DNA of 5,245 bases. It comes from UBA9715 sp045629845. GTDB taxonomy: Bacteria > Actinomycetota > Coriobacteriia > Coriobacteriales > Eggerthellaceae. A program made the translations under genes and the position numbers. The notes under the pieces were generated by a model that saw nothing but the letters and a program-made list of their open reading frames with translations, did not search any database and was not told the origin of the DNA. Below, piece after piece: positions 1-5,020 of this stretch (its first letter is position 1; the number at the start of each line of letters is the position of its first letter). Location: assembly GCA_045629845.1 (NCBI GenBank), contig JAZQRZ010000021.1, positions 1-5,245 of the forward strand. The letters run 5' to 3'.

Positions 1-2
1 AT

Positions 3-554
3 GCAGGTCAAGAGCGTATCCTTATCACGCGCCTTTCTGCCGAAAAGGCCGCCGAACTTTCAGACGTACCCAATTTGGACTATCACGAGCTGGCGCGTAT
101 TGGCATTATCGGTGGTTTTCCCGAACCAGACGGCAACGGAAACATAGTAATTGCCAGCGCAGGAACAAGCGATCATCCAGTCGCCGAGGAAGCGGCGCTT
201 ACAGCGGAGATGCTAGGAAACAAGGTAGTGCGAATCTATGACGTTGGAGTGGCGGGCATCCATCGGCTGCTTGCGTACGCTGACGAGATAGCAAGAGCAA
301 ATGTCATTGTCGCCGTTGCAGGCATGGAAGGTGCACTGCCGTCCGTGATTGGCGGCATGGCATCCTGTCCTGTCATCGCTGTCCCAACCAGTGTGGGCTA
401 CGGAGCATCGTTCGGTGGTGTGTCAGCACTGCTCGCTATGCTCAACAGCTGTGCAAGCGGCGTTTCGGTTGTTAATATCGACAACGGATTCGGTGCTGGC
501 TATCAGGCAAGCATGATTAATCATGTCGCAGTTACCAGGAATAGCAACAAATAA
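3..554 (+). CDS. larB: LarB, nickel-pincer cofactor biosynthesis carboxylase/hydrolase (5'-truncated by window edge)
   Basis: LarB carboxylates C5 of the pyridinium ring of nicotinic acid adenine dinucleotide and cleaves the phosphoanhydride. This gives pyridinium-3,5-biscarboxylate mononucleotide, the first intermediate of the nickel-pincer nucleotide cofactor. The frame is open from base 3 with no start in view, so 183 residues are visible; full LarB proteins are near 250, so roughly 65-70 N-terminal residues lie upstream. The C-terminal domain resembles PurE (AIR carboxylase) and carries family hallmarks: GTSDHPVAEEA, DVGVAGIHRLL, VAGMEGALPSVIGG, PTSVGYGASFGG and NIDNGFGAG. The cysteine in LNSCASGV sits where the LarB cysteine that forms a covalent adduct with the nucleotide is expected. 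larE follows after 113 bases on the same strand, which fits the pathway order. Identification is firm; the 5' end is unknown. Confidence 0.96.
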   Translation, partial: AGQERILITRLSAEKAAELSDVPNLDYHELARIGIIGGFPEPDGNGNIVIASAGTSDHPVAEEAALTAEMLGNKVVRIYDVGVAGIHRLLAYADEIARANVIVAVAGMEGALPSVIGGMASCPVIAVPTSVGYGASFGGVSALLAMLNSCASGVSVVNIDNGFGAGYQASMINHVAVTRNSNK

Positions 555-565
555 ATCATTTAAGT

Positions 566-611
566 CCTTGGGACACAAAACCCTGACGCCCTAAGGTAAT
601 CGTTTTCTTTT
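566..611 (+). terminator. Weak hairpin followed by a T-rich run between larB and larE
   Basis: CCTTGGG (566-572) can pair with CCCTAAGG (589-596) with one bulged T and a 16-base loop. A few bases later comes a T-rich stretch, TTTTCTTTT. This could be a weak intrinsic terminator or attenuator that reduces larE expression relative to larB. The stem is short, imperfect and not directly abutted by the T-run, so it may have no function. Confidence 0.25.
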
Positions 612-657
612 GGTGGGTACTTCAATTGATTTGCATCACCAGAAAAGCCGACGAAAT

Positions 658-662
658 GGAGG
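658..662 (+). promoter_or_regulatory. Ribosome binding site that decides the larE start
   Basis: GGAGG lies five bases before the GTG at 668. It overlaps an in-frame ATG at 656 that has no Shine-Dalgarno sequence of its own. The TTG at 626 also lacks one. Translation therefore most likely starts at the GTG. Confidence 0.7.
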
Positions 663-667
663 CGAAC

Positions 668-1507
668 GTGACAAACGAAATGCTGAGCCACAAAGAGAAA
701 GCACTACGTGAAAACCTATTAGCTCTAGGACGCGTAGCAGTGGCATTCTCGGGTGGGGTCGATTCAGCCCTTTTGTTAACAATTGCACAGGAAACACTTA
801 GCAACAACGTGTTAGCTGTCACAGCGCACATGAAGTCCGTTCCCACGCGGGAACTAGAAGCCTGCCGTACGTTTTGTCTTGAGCGAGGCATTCGCCACGT
901 GGTGGTTGAAACACACGAGTTCGAGATTCCAGGCTTCGAATACAATCCGCCCGACCGGTGTTATCTATGCAAACGCGAGATTCTGTCCTGTCTGCAAGCT
1001 GCTGCCCATGCCGAGGGATTCGACGTTTTAATCGAAGGATCAAACGCTGACGATGAGGGGGATTTTCGCCCCGGTAAGCGAGCTATAGAAGAAGCGGGTC
1101 TGGCCAGCCCGTTGCTTGCTGCAGAACTTACCAAAGCAGACGTGCGGGCCCTGGCTAAAAGCAAAGGGCTTGCAGTGTGGAACAAACCCGCATTTGCCTG
1201 CTTGAACACACGCTTTGCTTTCGGAGAGCACATTACACCCGAGCGCCTGAGCGCAGTTGACAAGGCTGAACAGTGGCTCTTTGCAAAGGGTTTTTCCCAA
1301 GTACGTGTGCGAGTGCAAGGCACAAATGCACGCATCGAGTTAGCGCCTAACGAAATCGAGCGCCTTACACAACCCGAAATGCGCACTCTCGTAGTAGATT
1401 GCCTGCAACAGTTGGGCTTCTCTTACGTGTCGGTCGACCTTCAGGGTTATCGCATGGGCAGCATGAACGAAGCGCCGCAGTCTTCCGCGGCGCTTCTAAA
1501 AAGCTAA
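668..1507 (+). CDS. larE: LarE, ATP-dependent sacrificial sulfur transferase
   Basis: LarE adenylates the carboxylates of pyridinium-3,5-biscarboxylate mononucleotide and swaps them for thiocarboxylates. In single-cysteine types the sulfur comes from the enzyme's own cysteine, which is left as dehydroalanine. The product receives nickel from LarC to form the lactate-racemase cofactor. Numbered from the GTG start (279 residues, the usual LarE length), the PP-loop SGGVDS is at 28-33. NPPDRCYLCK with Cys98 and Cys101 follows, then EGSNADD near 123-129. The putative donor Cys178 lies in KPAFACLNTRFAFG, equivalent to Cys176 of the Lactobacillus enzyme. The next residues are NTR where ASR is common. 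The start was chosen for its GGAGG; a longer frame opens upstream at TTG 626 and ATG 656. larC is not adjacent on the visible side. The last codons form a strong hairpin. Confidence 0.95.
   Translation: MTNEMLSHKEKALRENLLALGRVAVAFSGGVDSALLLTIAQETLSNNVLAVTAHMKSVPTRELEACRTFCLERGIRHVVVETHEFEIPGFEYNPPDRCYLCKREILSCLQAAAHAEGFDVLIEGSNADDEGDFRPGKRAIEEAGLASPLLAAELTKADVRALAKSKGLAVWNKPAFACLNTRFAFGEHITPERLSAVDKAEQWLFAKGFSQVRVRVQGTNARIELAPNEIERLTQPEMRTLVVDCLQQLGFSYVSVDLQGYRMGSMNEAPQSSAALLKS
1469..1496. other. Perfect 10-bp inverted repeat in the last codons of larE
   Basis: GAAGCGCCGC (1469-1478) is exactly complementary to GCGGCGCTTC (1487-1496) across an 8-base loop. The repeat codes for the final residues of LarE and ends 8 bases before its stop codon. 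It is followed by TAAAAAG rather than a T-run on this strand, and on the opposite strand the T-run comes before the stem. It therefore lacks the layout of a standard intrinsic terminator in either direction. It lies between convergent genes and could stabilise or end the larE transcript. Confidence 0.6.
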
Positions 1508-1543
1508 GTTATCTCATCCAGGTTCACATTACCGTCTAGCCTA

Positions 1544-2164
1544 CTACTTGGAGCGATGAGACGCGCGCTGCCGACGTCGATACAAGGCAAAAAACGCAAG
1601 ACAGGATGCGAATACAGCCACTGCGCCAAGCACTGAAATAGCCCCGCCAAGCTTGTCGCTCGTCTTGGCCGCCGAACTTTTTTCAGAATCATTCGACGAG
1701 GTACCTCTCGTGTCGGCATTACCACCGCCACCATCCGATTTCTGCTCCCATACGGCGGTAAAGGAATGGTCGCCTTCAACCGTGTACTTGTCGCCGGGAT
1801 AATACTCCGAGCCCTTCCAGTATTTAAACGTGTAACCATCGCGTACGGGCGCATCGGGGATAGCAATCACATCGCCCACGTCTGCCTCGATGGTTAAGCT
1901 TGTCTTGCCATCGATTGTCCCGCCGCCCAAATCAAAGGTAAGTGAACCCTTCTTTAATGTGTTGGTATAAGTCGCCGTATAGATAGCATCGCTCGTCGCA
2001 GCTACAACCTTAGGCATCCAACCCGCAAACGAATACGTGTACCGAGCCGTGGCAGCTTTCTCTGGCGTTTTCCCCGTGTATTCAGGCGTCTCTCCGAAAT
2101 CAACCAAGCTTCTTTGCAACATGGCGCCGTCATAGTTGACGAAGGTGACTTCGAGGCGCCTCAT
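1544..2164 (-). CDS. C-terminal part of a repeat-type surface protein (InlB B/Listeria-Bacteroides repeats plus membrane anchor), lacking a signal peptide
   Basis: The 206-residue product has two adjoining small beta modules of the Listeria-Bacteroides (Flg_new/InlB B-repeat) type. The first is VTFVNYDG to ATYTNT (about 7-68); the second is LTFDLGGGTIDG to FTAVWEQK (about 74-142) with the diagnostic GYTFKYW. A Ser/Gly/Asp-rich linker (about 143-170) leads to a hydrophobic segment (about 172-193) and a basic tail rich in Arg, the layout of a wall- or membrane-anchored adhesin end. A clear LPxTG is missing. There is no signal peptide, so the product as written should not be exported. Such modules normally end much longer proteins, which suggests a truncated remnant. 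However, the ATG has GGAGG eight bases upstream, and an in-frame TGA lies six codons before it, so it may be translated. The gene ends in two consecutive TAG codons and converges on larE. Confidence 0.75.
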   Translation of the reverse strand: MRRLEVTFVNYDGAMLQRSLVDFGETPEYTGKTPEKAATARYTYSFAGWMPKVVAATSDAIYTATYTNTLKKGSLTFDLGGGTIDGKTSLTIEADVGDVIAIPDAPVRDGYTFKYWKGSEYYPGDKYTVEGDHSFTAVWEQKSDGGGGNADTRGTSSNDSEKSSAAKTSDKLGGAISVLGAVAVFASCLAFFALYRRRQRASHRSK

Positions 2165-2172
2165 GCTTTTGG

Positions 2173-2177
2173 CCTCC
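2173..2177 (-). promoter_or_regulatory. Ribosome binding site before the surface-protein fragment
   Basis: Read on the minus strand, GGAGG stands eight bases before the ATG at 2164. This is unexpectedly good for what otherwise looks like a truncated module, and it supports 2164 as a usable start. Confidence 0.5.
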
Positions 2178-2352
2178 AGTCATCCTCGGGTTAATTGCGA
2201 CCAATTTTATATCATTGGGAACGCCCTGATGCTCATTCGCGGGCGACAAGCCGAAATTCAAGCGCATCGCATCGAACCTGCGAGAATAACAGTCCTTCAA
2301 GCAGCCAAAAACCGTAGGAGTGACGCGAAAACTATTCCCTTGTCACCAAGAA

Positions 2353-3147
2353 TCACGCAACCAACCACTTGTACTTCTCTACGCTGTAGATTGGGACGAA
2401 CGGAATCATGATGGGCGTCGTCGCCACATAGTGCCGATATTCTGGGTCGTCGCCGTACGACTTGTTTTGACGAATCTCCAGTCTGCGAGCTCCGCCGAAC
2501 ATGACATAGATGATGCCGATATAGCCAACAAGAGCCGCAATCCACTGCAAGGGACCAACGTAAATCGTAATACCACCGACGAATACACCCGTCCAGAACA
2601 GCATCTCGCCAAAGTAGTTCGGGCAACGAACGATGCGGAAGAGGCCCGTGTCGACAAAGCGCCCAGGATTCGCTTTTTTCGCAGCGTTCTTCTGCAAGTC
2701 GGCTACGGTTTCCACGATAAGACCTACGACACTGATAACCAGGCCGATTACCAATAAGACATCGGTTCCGGAACCATTGACAAATCTAAAGATAATCGGA
2801 GAGGTCTGACACACATACAAGAGGGCTGCGCTAATCCAGATGGCGCACTTGGCGACCATACTCATGTCATCGCCGCTCTTGATTTCAGTTTTCATCTTGG
2901 AGTTATAGCTTGAAGATCGCAGTTCCCTAAATGCAAGATAGCCTCCGAGTCTAAAGCCATACGCGATTAACAGGATGCAAGCACACACTGTGCTCGCAGT
3001 CAGTTGCTCGTGCCCGGCGATAAGCAACGCCACACCAATCGCCGCAATCGAAAAGCCGTACCCAATCGAAATGAACCAGATGTATTTTTTGAACCCGATA
3101 CTGCTGAACACGAGTGCAACTACAAACATTGCCAGAAACAGAAACAT
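2353..3147 (-). CDS. DUF1295/steroid 5-alpha-reductase-like polytopic membrane protein
   Basis: The 264-residue product is mostly membrane: hydrophobic segments lie near residues 1-18, 22-45, 51-66, 100-122, 127-148, 182-197 and 201-218. The C-terminal half carries the signature of the DUF1295 family, related to 3-oxo-5-alpha-steroid 4-dehydrogenases and isoprenylcysteine methyltransferases: DLQKNAAKKANPGRFVDTGL (150-169), then RCPNYFGE (174-181), and YGDDPEYRHYVATTPIMIPF (231-250) near the end. Characterised relatives reduce a C=C bond of a steroid or similar lipid with NAD(P)H. The substrate here cannot be read from sequence. The common RHPNYFGE is RCPNYFGE here, with Cys175 replacing the histidine. 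The start at 3147 has a G-rich GGGGG six bases upstream. The gene follows the 227-residue gene by 24 bases and is probably co-transcribed with it. Family call firm; activity inferred. Confidence 0.88.
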   Translation of the reverse strand: MFLFLAMFVVALVFSSIGFKKYIWFISIGYGFSIAAIGVALLIAGHEQLTASTVCACILLIAYGFRLGGYLAFRELRSSSYNSKMKTEIKSGDDMSMVAKCAIWISAALLYVCQTSPIIFRFVNGSGTDVLLVIGLVISVVGLIVETVADLQKNAAKKANPGRFVDTGLFRIVRCPNYFGEMLFWTGVFVGGITIYVGPLQWIAALVGYIGIIYVMFGGARRLEIRQNKSYGDDPEYRHYVATTPIMIPFVPIYSVEKYKWLVA

Positions 3148-3171
3148 ATCAAACCCCCGAACAGGACCTCA

Positions 3172-3855
3172 TTATTCAGATTGACGAACTCCGTACATGT
3201 GCTGCAAGATGAGCTTCTTCGCTACTTGCTCGCCGAAGAGCTTAGTGACCTGGTTGACCGCCGGTCCGCCTTCTTTGAACAGCTTCTCGGCGAAGGCCTG
3301 AACTTTCGCCGCCTTCGCCGCCGAATCACAGGTGGGGGCAGCCACAAGTAATTCGGTGTAGACAGTCAGATAATCCTGGGCGGCACGCGACATCCGCTCT
3401 GTCAGTCCCCTGCCTTTCTTATGGAATGAGTAAGGGTACAGGATATCGTCGTACCACCGGGCCTCTCCAGCAGGCGCATCGGGTAGGTCTGCGTATTGGG
3501 CGCGGGCAAATTCGAATGCATCATGACATTCATCCGGCCAAGGTAGAAGCTGCGTGTCGTACAGCTCTGCAATCTGAGTTTCGGTTTTGAATGCCTTCAC
3601 CCAATCTAGGTTGAACAGCGGGACATCGACGTTCGTCGGGGCTATGACGGCAGTTTCCATGCGCATCAACCCGAGGAAAGCTTTCATCTGCATGATGCAG
3701 AGATGGCCGACCCCTGGGATTTCCCAACTCTCAGTTTCAAATGATATGCCTTTTGCAGACAGGTGCGCATCTGCCCCCAGGTCTTCTTGCTGCAATTCAT
3801 AGGTGCGCCCGAGTGTGGCAAGCACGCTGTCGCGAAGCGCAATCCGCTTCACCAT
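3172..3855 (-). CDS. Uncharacterised soluble 227-residue protein, first gene of a pair with the DUF1295 protein
   Basis: I do not recognise this protein with confidence. It has no signal peptide or membrane segment. Visible blocks are SWEIPGVGHLCIMQMKAF (43-60), then GLMRMETAVIAPTNVDVPLF (62-81), NLDWVKAF (82-89) and QIAELYDTQL (94-103). These are followed by ARWYDDILYPYSFHKKGRG (132-150), a helical region around 151-170 and a C-terminal FKEGGPAVNQVTKLFG (193-208). The run of hydrophobic strands around DVPLFNLD, then AELYDTQL, is loosely reminiscent of ferredoxin-dependent bilin reductases (PcyA/HY2), where an Asp follows a PxLxxD-like strand. That is a fold guess from pattern only. AGGAGG lies four bases before the ATG and seven before the adjacent GTG codon, so either could initiate. 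The downstream DUF1295 gene begins 24 bases after its stop. The frame and start are secure; function unknown. Confidence 0.85.
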   Translation of the reverse strand: MVKRIALRDSVLATLGRTYELQQEDLGADAHLSAKGISFETESWEIPGVGHLCIMQMKAFLGLMRMETAVIAPTNVDVPLFNLDWVKAFKTETQIAELYDTQLLPWPDECHDAFEFARAQYADLPDAPAGEARWYDDILYPYSFHKKGRGLTERMSRAAQDYLTVYTELLVAAPTCDSAAKAAKVQAFAEKLFKEGGPAVNQVTKLFGEQVAKKLILQHMYGVRQSE

Positions 3856-3859
3856 AAAA

Positions 3860-3865
3860 CCTCCT
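3860..3865 (-). promoter_or_regulatory. Ribosome binding site of the 227-residue gene
   Basis: AGGAGG on the minus strand is four bases before the ATG at 3855 and seven before the following GTG codon at 3852. The spacing slightly favours the GTG, which would shorten the protein by one residue. Confidence 0.65.
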
Positions 3866-3914
3866 ATGATTCTGCATACGGTAGTTGCTACACGCTTTCC
3901 CTAATTACAAAGCT

Positions 3915-3942
3915 ATTGTAGTTGACGCATATGTCTAGTTAA
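3915..3942 (-). promoter_or_regulatory. Candidate sigma-70-type promoter for the two-gene unit
   Basis: Read on the minus strand, TTAACT (3942-3937) is separated by 16 bases from TACAAT (3920-3915), which differs from the -10 consensus at one position. It would give a leader of roughly 50 bases before the 227-residue gene. The surrounding DNA is AT-rich. The -35 match is only partial. Confidence 0.4.
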
Positions 3943-4274
3943 GCTGGGGAAACAGTCCCAAAGCGACAATGAATATAAACTGTAAACAAAGGCGAGTGCG
4001 AGACTAGGCGCTTCTTCTACACCACCCTGATGCTAGCGAAAGACCCCTCGCAACCCGCGTCCGCTCACCCGTGACGCCCTTAACCTCTGTTTTGAACGCG
4101 TCCGCTATTGGGCTACCGGAAGACAGACTACGAACACAGCCCCGCCCAAGGGACACCCAGACGACGCCCGCCAAGCAACGGAAGCTGCCAAGACAACCTC
4201 TACCGCAGGGTGGAGGTCGCCAACAACAATGAAACGATAGCGCATGCCTCATAATTTGTTATAGGGGCAACACC
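3943..4274. other. Stretch without a recognisable intact gene; shift from AT-rich to GC-rich DNA
   Basis: Up to about 4000 the DNA is AT-rich and belongs to the leader region of the minus-strand operon. From about 4000 the base composition rises in G+C toward the QueC-like remnant. All three forward frames are broken by stops within about 50 codons. The 4201-4251 frame reads YRRVEVANNNETIAHAS and ends in TAA, which could be the end of a decayed gene, but I cannot assign it to a family. The 82-codon minus-strand frame (4252-4004) has an atypical Cys/Arg-rich composition and looks spurious. No RNA gene was seen. Confidence 0.5.
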
Positions 4275-4655
4275 ATGATGAACGACAAGCAATGGAAGTG
4301 CCTGCTCGTGCCGTGCGAAGAGAGCTCTTGCGGGCGCGGGTGCTTCCGCGTCGTCTCCAAGGGCGGGAGTTCGAATGCGGAGATGGTGTTCGGCCGGCTC
4401 GATTTCGGAATGCTGGACGTGAGCAAGGCCGAGGCGAAACGCGTGGCACAGGAATTGGGCTGGATGCCCATCATGCGCAGGACCTGGTTCTGCCATGCGC
4501 CAGTGAACGGAAGACCCTGCGGGACGTGCAACCCGTGCAAGGACGCGATGATCGAAGGGATGAGGTGGCGCATGCCGCTTTCGGCGCAGCTGCGCTACTG
4601 GACGCGGCTCGTGCACTCGGCCATCGCCAAGACGAGGCGGCCTCGAGGCGACTAG
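4275..4655 (+). pseudogene. C-terminal remnant of a QueC-like (7-cyano-7-deazaguanine synthase family) protein
   Basis: QueC-type enzymes use an N-terminal PP-loop ATPase domain to convert 7-carboxy-7-deazaguanine to preQ0, and they bind zinc through four cysteines near the C-terminus. This 126-residue frame contains only the C-terminal part: MVFGRLDFGMLDVSKAE (37-53), then RRTWFCH (68-74) and NGRPCGTCNPC (78-88). The four cysteines are Cys73, Cys82, Cys85 and Cys88. Their 9-3-3 spacing is that of the QueC zinc site, and they are followed by EGMRWRMP (94-101). The SGGxDS-bearing half is absent: upstream the frame meets a TGA at 4230 after about 15 unrelated codons. The protein therefore cannot be a functional synthase alone. 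AGGGG lies seven bases before the ATG, so the fragment might be translated. G+C is high (41 of 60 bases in 4321-4380, against 30 of 60 in 2701-2760), which suggests an origin different from the left half. The parent may have been a divergent QueC-like paralogue rather than true queC. Confidence 0.7.
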
Positions 4656-4741
4656 CGGCGGCATCTTCGTTTCGGCGACCTTACCCAGGAACTCTCACTA
4701 CTGGGCCAGTTCATCGCTTTGCTTGGTGAATCGCGATTAAC

Positions 4742-4837
4742 ATGCGCAGCAAAAGGAGGTTTGCTCAGGGCGTCACCCATGCAAACATGGATGACAGGCG
4801 CGCCGCCATGGACAGCATCCAAGAGCTCTTCACGTAA
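4742..4837 (+). pseudogene. Possible C-terminal scrap of a tyrosine recombinase/integrase
   Basis: This 31-codon frame ends with VTHANMDDRRAAMDSIQELF and then TAA. Phage-type integrases typically finish with the catalytic-tyrosine region YTHA followed by a short helix of the pattern DxxRxAaxxIxxLF, which this resembles. The tyrosine expected just before THAN is not present (GVTHAN), and the residues before it do not match the usual GH-containing block. At best only about the last 20 residues of an integrase survive. AAGGAGG occurs inside the frame but is not correctly placed for any start here. Being this short, the match could be chance. Confidence 0.4.
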
Positions 4838-4859
4838 GAAGCCGAACGTGGAAATCGGG

Positions 4860-4935
4860 ATTCTTGACTGATGGAACGGAATCGGAATCGAGTCAGGAAC
4901 GATTCTTGACTAGATTCTTGACTGATTTTTGACTG
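4860..4935 (+). repeat. Cluster of ATTCTTGACT direct repeats
   Basis: ATTCTTGACTGAT occurs at 4860-4872 and 4914-4926, the 10-base core ATTCTTGACT at 4902-4911, and a variant ATTTTTGACTG at 4925-4935. The last three start 12 and 11 bases apart, about one helical turn. Between the first two copies GAATCG (4885-4890) and CGATTC (4900-4905) form a short inverted repeat. The last copy overlaps a candidate -35 box for the next gene. The array could be operator sites for a regulator, recombinase arm-type sites, or slippage duplication. Confidence 0.65.
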
Positions 4936-4958
4936 CCGAAAACAATCGCGGCTATTGT
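4929..4958 (+). promoter_or_regulatory. Candidate promoter for the gene at 5021
   Basis: TTGACT (4929-4934) is followed after 18 bases by TATTGT (4953-4958). The -35 is a near-consensus match and the -10 matches four of six positions. The -35 lies within the last direct repeat, so a protein bound to the repeats would affect this promoter. Transcription would leave a leader of about 55 bases. Confidence 0.4.
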
Positions 4959-5008
4959 ATTTCGAACATCTGTTTGTTATTCTATTAGCGTACATTTGTT
5001 TGTATCTT

Positions 5009-5016
5009 TAAGGAGG
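5009..5016 (+). promoter_or_regulatory. Strong ribosome binding site of the gene at 5021
   Basis: TAAGGAGG, complementary to the 16S rRNA tail over eight bases, ends four bases before the ATG. It marks 5021 as a real, probably well-translated start. Confidence 0.75.
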
Positions 5017-5020
5017 CCTT

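Noticed and set aside
626..667. Upstream TTG/ATG starts extending LarE by 14 or 4 residues
   Set aside because: Neither has a ribosome site, whereas the GTG at 668 has GGAGG at five bases and gives the normal family length.
622..1386. Minus-strand reading frames over larE
   Set aside because: They are antisense shadows of a clearly conserved gene and show no domain features or ribosome sites.
2130..2345. Minus-strand frame open for about 70 codons overlapping the start of the surface-protein fragment
   Set aside because: It contains no recognisable module, its only ATG (2267) gives 45 residues, and it does not continue the repeat pattern, so a frameshifted upstream part of the adhesin is not supported.
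2320..2757. Plus-strand 145-codon frame opposite the DUF1295 gene
   Set aside because: The opposite strand encodes a well-defined membrane protein; this frame has no motif.
4364..4382. GAGTTCGAATGCGG resembling a tRNA T-loop
   Set aside because: No acceptor stem, D-arm or anticodon arm fits around it, and it codes for in-frame residues of the QueC-like fragment.
4200..4729. Long overlapping frames on both strands over the GC-rich segment
   Set aside because: They are by-products of high G+C with few stops; only the frame carrying the Cys4 zinc motif shows family residues.
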